DNA from: CAZNLS01 sp964573895
GTDB lineage: Bacteria > Acidobacteriota > Aminicenantia > UBA2199
Assembly (NCBI GenBank): GCA_964573895.1
Contig: CAZNLS010000016.1
Span: 1 to 33,275 of the forward strand
Direction: 5' to 3'
DNA length: 33,275 nt
In this document: positions 16,245 through 23,917 of the stretch, one piece after another
Position numbering within the stretch: the stretch's first letter is position 1
How the letters are laid out: each line of letters opens with the position of its first letter
Notes under the pieces: generated by a model
Database searches by the model: none
Told to the model about the DNA's origin: nothing
What the model saw: only the letters and a program-made list of their open reading frames with translations
Translations under genes and position numbers: made by a program

Positions 16245-17387
16245 ATGTCAATTGACTGGTTAAAACGTGATGATGAAATTAAAGATCATCAGCTTTACGG
16301 TGATAATCATTTCGGCAAATCTCCACCCTGTACCGAATATGGGAAAAAACCGTTGATAAATCCGGATAACGGTGAAGTTGTAGATGGATTGTTTACTTCC
16401 TGGATAACTCTTAACAATCCTGCACAATTCAATTCATATACGACTGAAATGATAAAAGGAGTTATTGCAGGGGTCCATAAAGCTTCAATGGACCGTACAG
16501 TTATGGCAATAGTCTTTACTGCTGCGGGAGACAGGGCTTTTTGTACAGGGGGAAACACAAAAGAGTATGCTGAATATTATGCAAAGAGACCTCTTGAATA
16601 CACCCAATATATTGATCTTTTCTCAGGAATGGTAGATGGATTACTAAAGGCAAGAAAACCAGTCATATGCAGGTGTAACGGGATGAGGATTGCCGGAGGA
16701 CAGGAAATTGGGCAGGCGTGCGATTTTACGGTTTCCGCAGATACTGCTTCCTTTGGGCAGGCCGGAACAAGGCATGGCTCGTCTCCAACCGGAGGATCCA
16801 CTGATTTTCTCCCGTGGAACCTAAGCATGGAGCAGGCTATGTGGCAGGCAACTGCTAATGAGATGTGGAGTGCTGCAAAAATGGAAAGGCTGGGCCTGAT
16901 ATCCAAAGCTATCCCTATAAAGAAAAATTCTGAGAATGAATGGATAAGAGATCCCCGTGTGATAACTGATAAATATGTAGAGAATGGTGAGATCGTCTAT
17001 GGTGAATTTAAAAAAGGAGAAGCTTTTAAGGCTGCAAAAGATGAATTAAAAAGTCTTGCCACCGATATGACCCAACTCGATAATTTTATTGATAAATTAG
17101 TATGGACTCTGACTAACACCACTATCCTGTGCCTGATGAATACAATCGAAAGTATAAGGGTGAAAAAGAAGTTTTTCTGGGATATGCTGAAGAGTAGTCA
17201 AATGTACTGGTTGGGAGCAAATATGAATGTTGAGGCGGATATGGGATTCAATGCATTTAACAGTTCCAAAATTACAGGCAAAAAAACCATTGATTTCATC
17301 AAATACAGAAAACTCATGGCGGAAGGAAAGACTTTTGATGATGAGCTTATTGAATCCGTGTTAGGGAAACCGGTTAATAAAAAATAG
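16245..17387 (+). CDS. oah: 6-oxocyclohex-1-ene-1-carbonyl-CoA hydrolase (ring-opening)
   Basis: A 380-residue crotonase-superfamily protein, much longer than ordinary enoyl-CoA hydratases and the size of Oah/BamA/BzdY. The segment S179-S-P-T-G-G-S-T-D-F-L-P-W is the family hallmark, and G-G-Q-E-I-G (151-156) and A-F-C-T-G-G-N-T carry the oxyanion-hole region. The enzyme adds water and hydrolytically opens the alicyclic ring of 6-oxocyclohex-1-ene-1-carbonyl-CoA to give 3-hydroxypimelyl-CoA; it is widely used as a marker of anaerobic aromatic degradation. An AGGAGG lies before the ATG. It is followed by the two enzymes that act just before it in the pathway, so the gene order is oah-dch-had. 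Confidence 0.95.
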   Translation: MSIDWLKRDDEIKDHQLYGDNHFGKSPPCTEYGKKPLINPDNGEVVDGLFTSWITLNNPAQFNSYTTEMIKGVIAGVHKASMDRTVMAIVFTAAGDRAFCTGGNTKEYAEYYAKRPLEYTQYIDLFSGMVDGLLKARKPVICRCNGMRIAGGQEIGQACDFTVSADTASFGQAGTRHGSSPTGGSTDFLPWNLSMEQAMWQATANEMWSAAKMERLGLISKAIPIKKNSENEWIRDPRVITDKYVENGEIVYGEFKKGEAFKAAKDELKSLATDMTQLDNFIDKLVWTLTNTTILCLMNTIESIRVKKKFFWDMLKSSQMYWLGANMNVEADMGFNAFNSSKITGKKTIDFIKYRKLMAEGKTFDDELIESVLGKPVNKK

Positions 17388-17424
17388 ATGTCACAAATTT
17401 TAAAAATTGAAAATTTTATGACAT
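17388..17424 (+). other. Imperfect hairpin between oah and dch
   Basis: ATGTCA (17388-17393) pairs with TGACAT (17419-17424), and the AT-rich interior can extend the stem with one mismatch and one bulge. A T-rich run (17435-17440) follows within about ten bases. It may be an RNA-processing or partial termination site that lowers expression of downstream genes, or simply AT-rich sequence. Confidence 0.3.
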
Positions 17425-17451
17425 TTGGTAATTATTTTTTAGGAGAATGAT

Positions 17452-18198
17452 GTGATTAAATATGAGAAAAATGAGCGTGTTGTTCAACTGAAGCTCGATA
17501 TTCCCCAAGTCAATGTACTGGACACTAAGAACTGCAGATTTTTGACGGAAAAGCTGACGGAATTGTCTGAAGATCAGACAATTGCTGCAATTTTTTTGTC
17601 GGGTGAAGGTAAATGTTTTTCAGCAGGTGCATCGGTAGAGGAGCACAAAAAAGAGTATGTTAATGAGATGATCAAGGCATTTTCAGATGCATGTACAGCT
17701 ATTTATAATTTCCCTGCACCTGTTATTGCACTTGTTCATGGTTTCTGTTTCGGTGGCGGCCTGGAAATGTCGATGTATTGTGATTTTGTATTTGCGGATC
17801 CTTCCTCAAAATTGGGAGTTCCTGAAATTTCACTAGCATTTTTTCCTCCGCTGGCATGTTCAATTCTACCGGAAATAGTCGGCCGTCAAAATGCTGCACA
17901 TATGATTCTTAGCGGTGAAACTATTGATGCTGAAAAGGGTCAATCGATCGGTTTAATACAGAAAATTGTTCCGGGAAAAGAGTGGGACAAAATCATTTCA
18001 CGTTATAATAAGATAAGTGCGCCGGTGCTTCGGATTGCAAAGAAAGCCCTTAGAGCCGCGGATAAATCCGGGGGAAAAAAGTTGATTAATGAAGATATAA
18101 ACAATTTGTTTCTAAATGATCTCTATAAAATTGATGATGTGAATGAAGGTATTAATAGTTTTATTGAAAAAAGAGTACCTAAATGGCTTCACTGTTAA
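17452..18198 (+). CDS. dch: Cyclohexa-1,5-diene-1-carbonyl-CoA hydratase
   Basis: A 248-residue crotonase of the Dch/BzdW/BamR type. G101-G-G-L-E (Glu105) and V-P-E (Glu125) carry the catalytic region, followed by L-A-F-F-P-P-L-A, a proline-rich segment unlike the T-P-G-A-G-G-T loop of ordinary hydratases. It hydrates the dienoyl-CoA made by benzoyl-CoA reductase to 6-hydroxycyclohex-1-ene-1-carbonyl-CoA. The start is GTG at 17452, six bases after AGGAG; the two nearby ATG codons are out of frame. Assignment rests on similarity plus its position between the hydrolase and the alcohol dehydrogenase of the same pathway. Confidence 0.87.
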   Translation: MIKYEKNERVVQLKLDIPQVNVLDTKNCRFLTEKLTELSEDQTIAAIFLSGEGKCFSAGASVEEHKKEYVNEMIKAFSDACTAIYNFPAPVIALVHGFCFGGGLEMSMYCDFVFADPSSKLGVPEISLAFFPPLACSILPEIVGRQNAAHMILSGETIDAEKGQSIGLIQKIVPGKEWDKIISRYNKISAPVLRIAKKALRAADKSGGKKLINEDINNLFLNDLYKIDDVNEGINSFIEKRVPKWLHC

Positions 18199-18245
18199 CT
18201 AATTTCCAGTGGATACAATTTGAGATTTAAAAATTTGGAGGAAAA

Positions 18246-19268
18246 ATGAAGGCTGCAAGATATTATAAAGGTGAAAAAAGATTAAAAATTGAGGATGTCC
18301 CTGTCCCTGAACCTCTTTCAGGAGAAGTTCTGGTTAAAGTAGCAGCATGCGGGATATGTCATACAGATCTGCATTATCTTGAACATGGTGTTCCTACTTT
18401 TAAGGAGCCGCCCCTGACGATCGGGCATGAGATCAGCGGTATAGTTAAAGAAATTAGTGAAAATGTTCATAATCTATCAGTCGGAGATCATGTTGTTATT
18501 CCCGCAGTTCTTACCTGCGGCACATGCCCTGCCTGTAGAACCGGAAGGGAAAATATTTGTGAAAAAATGCTCATGGTCGGGAATCATATTGAAGGAGGAT
18601 ATGCTGAATATATTGCAGTTCCTGCAAAAGATCTTGTCCCACTGCCAAAAAATCTGAATCTTGAAAATTGCTCAATTATTGCCGATGCACTTTCAACTCC
18701 ATTTCATGCTGTTGTTAACAGGGGAAGAGTAAAACCCGGGCAGACTGTAGTTGTTTTTGGATGCGGGGGGGTAGGCATAAATGTAGTCCAGTTTGCAGTT
18801 TTAGCAGGAGCAAAAGTTATTGCAGTAGATTTAAATGATAAAAAACTGGAGATGGCTGCTAAAGTGGGAGCTCACATGACTTTTAATGCAAAAACAGAGA
18901 AGATTGAGAAAACCATTAGAAAAGAAACCGGAGGCTGTGATGTAGCATTTGAAGTGATCGGGAATCCCTCGGTAATGCTTCAGGCAATGTCCACTCTTAA
19001 GACCGGAGGAAAATTTGTAATGGTAGGGTATAGTGCTGAGACTCTTGTACTACCTGCTTCACGGGTCATGTTCCGGGAACTTGAAATAACAGGATCACTG
19101 GGGTGCAGACCTGTCGATTACTTTAAAATAGTTGATCTGGTTGATCAGGGGAGGATTGAATTGGATCAGTTAATATCCAATCGTTACTCAATTGATGATA
19201 TTAACTCTGCTTTTGATGATATCAGGGAGGGAAAATCAATTATCAGGAATTTGATGGTGATAAAATAG
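18246..19268 (+). CDS. had: 6-hydroxycyclohex-1-ene-1-carbonyl-CoA dehydrogenase (zinc MDR family)
   Basis: A 340-residue zinc-dependent medium-chain dehydrogenase. Cys35 and His61-Glu62 belong to the catalytic zinc site, Cys91, Cys94, Cys97 and Cys105 form the structural zinc site, and G172-C-G-G-V-G is the NAD-binding motif. In isolation it could be any alcohol dehydrogenase. Its place between dch and the reductase subunits makes it the Had/BamQ/BzdX enzyme, which oxidises the 6-hydroxy intermediate to the 6-oxo compound opened by Oah. A GGAGG lies just before the ATG. Like other MDR enzymes it should be cytoplasmic and oligomeric. Confidence 0.88.
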   Translation: MKAARYYKGEKRLKIEDVPVPEPLSGEVLVKVAACGICHTDLHYLEHGVPTFKEPPLTIGHEISGIVKEISENVHNLSVGDHVVIPAVLTCGTCPACRTGRENICEKMLMVGNHIEGGYAEYIAVPAKDLVPLPKNLNLENCSIIADALSTPFHAVVNRGRVKPGQTVVVFGCGGVGINVVQFAVLAGAKVIAVDLNDKKLEMAAKVGAHMTFNAKTEKIEKTIRKETGGCDVAFEVIGNPSVMLQAMSTLKTGGKFVMVGYSAETLVLPASRVMFRELEITGSLGCRPVDYFKIVDLVDQGRIELDQLISNRYSIDDINSAFDDIREGKSIIRNLMVIK

Positions 19269-19306
19269 TCTTTAGATAGAAACATAAAAGTAAAATGGAG
19301 CTTCAA

Positions 19307-20431
19307 ATGATTGAAAAATTTAAAGAATGGTATGACACCCGTCATGAATATAGTAAAAACTGGAAAGAAAAAACCGGTGGAAAAATACTCGGTTATTTTT
19401 GTACGTATGTCCCTGAGGAAATTCTCTACGCCGCTGATGTTCTGCCTGTCCGGATCCTCGGCAGTCATGAACCGCAAAATGTTACCGAACCACATATTTT
19501 CGGTATGTTCTGCCCTTTCTGTCGTGATGTTCTGGCTCAGGGATTGCAGGGTCGTTATGACTACTTAAACGGGATTATGATCTCTCAGAGTTGTCTGCAC
19601 ATCCGTCAGGCTTATTCAAGTTGGGACATGCATATTCCACAGGAATTCAGTTATTATCTTCCAATGCCTCACAATGTTCAGAGTAAACATTCTCTTGAAT
19701 TTACCCGGAATGAGTTTGATTCTTTTAGAAAGAAAGTTGAAGAGTTGACAGGGAAAACAATTATGGATAAGGATTTGGAAAAAGGTATTGAGATTGTGAA
19801 CAGAAACAGGCAGCTTATGAAAGAGATTTACGAATTACGAAAAAAAGAAGACATACCGATGACAGGCCTTGAAGCAATGTATATGGTGGTCACCAGTCAA
19901 TTTATTCATAAGGAAGAACATTCAGAGATATGTGAGAAGGTACTAAAACAATTTAAAACAAGATCGCTGAAAAGAGATGAAACAACAAGATTGATGATCC
20001 TTGGTTCTGAAAATGATGATGTCGAATTCATTGAAATGGTTGAAGGATGTGATGCGACAATCGTACAGGATGACCATTGTACTGGAACACGATATTTCTG
20101 GGATCTTGTTAACTCTAACGGAGACCCGCTCAGACAGATTGCAGAAAGATATGTAAACAGAGTTCCATGTCCAACTAAAGACTGGCCGGAAAGAAGGAGA
20201 ATTAAACGAATCCTTGAGTTTGCCAGAGATTGGCAGGTTAAAGGAGTGATAATCATTCAGCAAAAATTCTGTGATCCGCATGAGACTGAGGCTCCGGCTA
20301 TCCGTGAAGCTTTGGAAAAGGAAGGATTAAAAGTTCTTTCTCTTGAGCTTGATGTTACAGTACCCGTAGGTCAGTTCAAAGTTAGGGTCGAAGCGTTTCT
20401 TGAAATGTTTCAGGAAGATGACCTGTTTTAA
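19307..20431 (+). CDS. bzdN: Benzoyl-CoA reductase, Bzd-type, subunit N (BcrC-like)
   Basis: A 374-residue protein of the 2-hydroxyacyl-CoA dehydratase superfamily matching the smaller catalytic subunit of ATP-dependent class I benzoyl-CoA reductase. Candidate cluster ligands are Cys69 and Cys72 (F-C-P-F-C-R-D), Cys96 (S-C-L-H-I-R-Q) and Cys322 (K-F-C-D-P-H). The ATG at 19307 is preferred over an in-frame ATG at 19295 because TGGAG (19296-19300) sits six bases before it while nothing suitable precedes the earlier one. With subunit O it forms the site where the aromatic ring of benzoyl-CoA is reduced to the dienoyl-CoA. Lengths near 374, 449, 255 and 293 for the four subunits favour the Azoarcus (Bzd) over the Thauera (Bcr) type, whose BcrA is much longer. 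Confidence 0.88.
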   Translation: MIEKFKEWYDTRHEYSKNWKEKTGGKILGYFCTYVPEEILYAADVLPVRILGSHEPQNVTEPHIFGMFCPFCRDVLAQGLQGRYDYLNGIMISQSCLHIRQAYSSWDMHIPQEFSYYLPMPHNVQSKHSLEFTRNEFDSFRKKVEELTGKTIMDKDLEKGIEIVNRNRQLMKEIYELRKKEDIPMTGLEAMYMVVTSQFIHKEEHSEICEKVLKQFKTRSLKRDETTRLMILGSENDDVEFIEMVEGCDATIVQDDHCTGTRYFWDLVNSNGDPLRQIAERYVNRVPCPTKDWPERRRIKRILEFARDWQVKGVIIIQQKFCDPHETEAPAIREALEKEGLKVLSLELDVTVPVGQFKVRVEAFLEMFQEDDLF

Positions 20432-20490
20432 AATGAAAAATAATATATATTTACAAAGAGAAAATTTTATCCGGGAGGAGAGACAATAAT

Positions 20491-21840
20491 ATGCCTGAAA
20501 AATATAAAACAGAACCGCTTAAACTTTGGAATAAAGCCAAAGAACTTAGATTAAAATATTATGAAAACTATGCAAAAGCTCATGAGAAGGGGGGCCTTCG
20601 ATGGGCAGGGGGAGCATGGACTCTTGATGCTATTCCCAGAGGTCTGGGTGATGATGTCTGGAGCATAACATCAGAGCCTTATGGAGCCTCGATTGCTTTC
20701 AAAAAGGAATTTTCAATGAGATGTATGGAGGCAGCGGAAAAAAAAGGTTATGCCAGGGATCTCTGCTCTTACATGAGAAATTATTGGGGAAGTATTTTGC
20801 TTGATGAATATGTTTTCTCCGAATATTCAAAAAAATGGCCAAAACCTGATTTTCTTTTCCAGGACCATATCTGCTGTTCACATGCAAAATGGTATCAGGT
20901 CGTAAGTGACCTTGAAGGCGGTATCCCGATGTTTTGTGTGGATGTTGCCGTTGGACCATCAATTAAAACGAATGATGAAAATGGCTCTTTTGAATATGTT
21001 AAACCCGCAGAACATGCTGTGCAGTATATTGTTAACCAGTGCCTTGATTCGATTGAATTTCTGGAAAAGACTACCGGCCGGAAATATAACGATGAATTGT
21101 TGAAAAAGGCAATATATAATCATATGCGCTCTACTTCATTCTGGGCAAAAACCTGTGAACTGCAGCAAAATATACCAGCTCCCCTGGATGAAAAGTCAAT
21201 GTATTCATTATATGCCCTCGGAACTCTTGGAAAGGCAAGTCAATGGTGTGCAGACTTTTATGAGGAGTTTTATGATGAAGTAAAAGACAGGGTAAGCAGG
21301 GGTATAGCTGCAGTAGCAAATGAAAAGATCAGATTAATAAGTGATACCCAGCCTCCGTGGGGATTTTTAAAAATTTTTAGATATCTGGAACAATATGGCT
21401 GCGTATCAGTAGGCTCCCTTTACACTTTCGGTTTGATCGGACAGTTTGAAATAAAGGAGGACGGCAGGTGGGGTGCCAGGACTATTGTAGACTCGATAAA
21501 TAAACTCCCGGATGACAGGGAATCTATGCTGAAAGAATATATCGGTTATGAACTTAACAAACCTGAATGGCAACATTTCTATCATCCTAAGTTGAAATCG
21601 GCAATGATGATCAAAATGGCTGAAGATCTGAAACTCGACGGGATCATGCTTCACTACAACCGCGGATGTGAGGGCCTTACTGTGGGAATTGCAGAGAACA
21701 GGCTCGCTCTGCAGAAAGCAGGCTATCCGGTAATGACTTTTGAGGGTAATATGGGGGATGAGAGAGAGTTTGATGAAGCCAGAACAATTTCACGTATTGA
21801 TGCATTTATGGAAACTCTTGGAATAAAAAAAAATGTTTAA
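20491..21840 (+). CDS. bzdO: Benzoyl-CoA reductase, Bzd-type, subunit O (BcrB-like)
   Basis: A 449-residue catalytic subunit, the length expected for BzdO. Likely iron-sulfur ligands are Cys92 (L-C-S-Y-M-R), Cys128/Cys129 (H-I-C-C-S-H-A-K-W) and Cys393 (N-R-G-C-E-G). The double cysteine and the following S-H-A-K-W-Y segment separate it from the shorter single-chain homologue at 12880. It pairs with BzdN to bind benzoyl-CoA and pass electrons from its iron-sulfur clusters to the ring. GGGAGGAG precedes the ATG. It stands between bzdN and the two activase subunits, reproducing the bzdN-O-P-Q-M order. Confidence 0.9.
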   Translation: MPEKYKTEPLKLWNKAKELRLKYYENYAKAHEKGGLRWAGGAWTLDAIPRGLGDDVWSITSEPYGASIAFKKEFSMRCMEAAEKKGYARDLCSYMRNYWGSILLDEYVFSEYSKKWPKPDFLFQDHICCSHAKWYQVVSDLEGGIPMFCVDVAVGPSIKTNDENGSFEYVKPAEHAVQYIVNQCLDSIEFLEKTTGRKYNDELLKKAIYNHMRSTSFWAKTCELQQNIPAPLDEKSMYSLYALGTLGKASQWCADFYEEFYDEVKDRVSRGIAAVANEKIRLISDTQPPWGFLKIFRYLEQYGCVSVGSLYTFGLIGQFEIKEDGRWGARTIVDSINKLPDDRESMLKEYIGYELNKPEWQHFYHPKLKSAMMIKMAEDLKLDGIMLHYNRGCEGLTVGIAENRLALQKAGYPVMTFEGNMGDEREFDEARTISRIDAFMETLGIKKNV

Positions 21841-21877
21841 AAAATCTTTAAAAAGAATATAAGAGAAGGAGGATGCT

Positions 21878-22645
21878 TTGATTACTGCAGGAATTGATTG
21901 CGGTTCCAAAAACGTAAAGGTTATAATTTTGGATGGTGAAAAGATTATTGGTAAATCAATGATACTAGCCGGCATTGATACTGAAGCGACTGCACATGAA
22001 GCCTTTGAGAAAGCACTTGCGGATGCATGTGTGAAAAAAGATAAGGTAGAAAAAATTATTGCTACAGGTGCAGGGAAGAGTGAATGTAAATTTGCCGGAG
22101 GAGATGTCACAGAAGTAGGGGCAGATGCAAAAGGTATAATACATCTTTTCCCGGATGTCAGAACTGTTATTGACATTGGTGCAGAAGAAGGCAGGGCAAT
22201 TAAAGTGAATAAAGAGGGAAAAGTCGTTGATTTCACTATTAATGAAAAATGTGCAGCAGGTGCAGGTGCATTTACTGAAGCTATGGCACGGGCATTAGAG
22301 GTAAAAATAACAGATATGGGAAAACTTTCACTTGAGTCTAAACAGGCTATTCCAATGAATGCACAATGTACGGTTTTTGCTGAAAGTGAAGTAATAACTC
22401 TTCTGCATAAGAAAACCTCAAAAGCTGATATGGCCCGTGCCATTCATGATGCAATTGCAGACCGCATAACATCAATGGTCAGGAGAGTAGGTATTGAGAA
22501 TGATATAGCATTGATCGGAGGTGTTGCAAGGAACATCGGGTTTGTTAAATCACTAAATGAGGATCTTGAAACAGAGGTTCTTATTCCTGAAAATCCTGAA
22601 TTTACCAGTGCCCTTGGGGCAGCAATAATTGCTGCCGGAGATTAA
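21878..22645 (+). CDS. bzdP: Benzoyl-CoA reductase, Bzd-type, activase subunit P
   Basis: A 255-residue ASKHA-fold ATPase. D7-C-G-S-K-N-V-K is the first phosphate loop, I-D-I-G-A-E-E (98-104) the second, and G-G-V-A-R-N lies near the end. Cys125 (K-C-A-A-G-A-G) and Cys164 (Q-C-T-V-F) are the two cysteines that contribute to the cluster bridging the P and Q subunits. It hydrolyses ATP to lower the potential of electrons passed to BzdNO. The start is TTG at 21878, five bases after AAGGAGG. Assignment to P rather than Q rests on gene order and on the next protein having the N-terminal extension I associate with Q; the labels could be exchanged. Confidence 0.85.
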   Translation: MITAGIDCGSKNVKVIILDGEKIIGKSMILAGIDTEATAHEAFEKALADACVKKDKVEKIIATGAGKSECKFAGGDVTEVGADAKGIIHLFPDVRTVIDIGAEEGRAIKVNKEGKVVDFTINEKCAAGAGAFTEAMARALEVKITDMGKLSLESKQAIPMNAQCTVFAESEVITLLHKKTSKADMARAIHDAIADRITSMVRRVGIENDIALIGGVARNIGFVKSLNEDLETEVLIPENPEFTSALGAAIIAAGD

Positions 22646-22663
22646 AATTAATGAGGTGCAGAA

Positions 22664-23545
22664 ATGACTAAAGAGCATAATAAAGAGTATTGGCGATGGA
22701 CAGAATCACGCTGGACTGATCCTGTATTGGACTGGAGAGAAAGTGATGTAATTTCAGCCGGAGTAGACGTTGGATCAGTTTCAACTCAGGCGATTGTTCT
22801 GGTGGATGGAAAACCATTTTGTTTTGCTAGCATGAGAACCGGGTCTAACTCTCCGGAAAGTGCTAACAATGCAATGGATTGGGCACTTAAAGGCACTGGT
22901 CTTAAGATTGAAGATATTCATGCGACTGTTGGTACGGGATATGGCAGAGTAAATGTTCCTTTTGCTGTAAAAGCAATTACTGAGATTGCATGTCATGCAC
23001 GCGGCGGTAACTATATGTATGGTCAGAAAGTTCGCACAATTCTGGATATGGGAGGTCAGGATTGTAAAGCAATCCAGTGTGATGAGAAAGGCAAAGTAAA
23101 AGCTTTTTTAATGAATGATAAATGTGCAGCAGGCACCGGAAGAGGTATGGAGGTTTTTGCTGATCTTTTGGGAGTGCACATAAATGATGTTGGAGAAATG
23201 AGTCTTAAGGTAAAAGAGGAACCACCGCCGGTTTCCAGTACTTGTGTAGTTTTTGCAAAATCAGAAGCTTCAGGTCTTTTGAGAGAGGGTTGGCCGAAAG
23301 AAAAAGTACTTGCATCATACTGCTCGGCAATGGCTCATCGTGTGGTCACTCTTCTCGACCGGATCGGTATTGAAAAGGAATTTGCAATTACGGGGGGAAT
23401 TGCAAAAAATCCAGGAGTTGTAAATCGAATTTCAAAAGAACTCAATATAACACCCCTAAAAACTGAAATGGATACTCAGATCGCCGGAGCACTGGGTGCA
23501 GCACTCTTCGCACGTGCCCTCTATCTGAAGAAACTGAAAAAATAG
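22664..23545 (+). CDS. bzdQ: Benzoyl-CoA reductase, Bzd-type, activase subunit Q
   Basis: A 293-residue activase paralogue with an N-terminal extension of about 30 residues rich in Trp (Y-W-R-W-T-E) before the ATPase core. The core has D35-V-G-S-V-S-T-Q, L-D-M-G-G-Q-D (127-133), Cys154 (K-C-A-A-G-T-G), Cys194 (S-T-C-V-V-F) and T-G-G-I-A-K-N. Two ATPase subunits of similar size are the Azoarcus pattern. It should form a heterodimer with BzdP around one [4Fe-4S] cluster, drawing electrons from the ferredoxin encoded next. It starts 18 bases after bzdP with a GAGGTG ribosome site. Confidence 0.87.
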   Translation: MTKEHNKEYWRWTESRWTDPVLDWRESDVISAGVDVGSVSTQAIVLVDGKPFCFASMRTGSNSPESANNAMDWALKGTGLKIEDIHATVGTGYGRVNVPFAVKAITEIACHARGGNYMYGQKVRTILDMGGQDCKAIQCDEKGKVKAFLMNDKCAAGTGRGMEVFADLLGVHINDVGEMSLKVKEEPPPVSSTCVVFAKSEASGLLREGWPKEKVLASYCSAMAHRVVTLLDRIGIEKEFAITGGIAKNPGVVNRISKELNITPLKTEMDTQIAGALGAALFARALYLKKLKK

Positions 23546-23589
23546 TATTCTAAAAGTATTTATTCATAGAGATATTTCAGGAGAAAAAA

Positions 23590-23883
23590 ATGCTGGCAAA
23601 TTACGGTTATAAAGATGGTTCGGGTGATTTTTTCATTACCATTGATACTGAAAAATGTAATGGCTGCGGTGAATGTATCCCTATCTGTCCTTTAAAATTA
23701 TTTGAGCTGGTTGAAGATGAATTTGATATTGATTCTGAGATGGATGTGATAGCAGTAAAAAAAGATCAGACTAACAAAATAAAATACTCTTGCGCAGTGT
23801 GTAAACCTTCATCCGGATACAATTTATCAGACCTTCCATGTGTAAAAGTGTGTAAACCGGGAGCAATCGAGCATTCATGGTGA
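23590..23883 (+). CDS. bzdM: Two-cluster ferredoxin, probable electron donor to benzoyl-CoA reductase
   Basis: A 97-residue protein. A classic C23-x2-C26-x2-C29-x3-C33-P motif forms one [4Fe-4S] site. A second set, C68-x2-C71 and C84-x3-C88-x-P, is split by a twelve-residue insert but has four cysteines and should hold another cluster. A similar small ferredoxin (BzdM) follows bzdNOPQ in Azoarcus and donates low-potential electrons to the activase subunits. Its place between bzdQ and a large flavin/iron-sulfur oxidoreductase fits transfer from that enzyme to the reductase. An AGGAG precedes the ATG. Confidence 0.85.
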   Translation: MLANYGYKDGSGDFFITIDTEKCNGCGECIPICPLKLFELVEDEFDIDSEMDVIAVKKDQTNKIKYSCAVCKPSSGYNLSDLPCVKVCKPGAIEHSW

Positions 23884-23917
23884 TAAGGGAGAATAGTGCT
23901 ATTCTTTAAAGAATTTT

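Noticed and set aside
21790..22443. 217-residue open frame on the minus strand
   Set aside because: It lies entirely opposite bzdP and the end of bzdO, has a biased Ser/Ala/Ile-rich composition typical of an antisense shadow, and the plus-strand genes have clear motifs.
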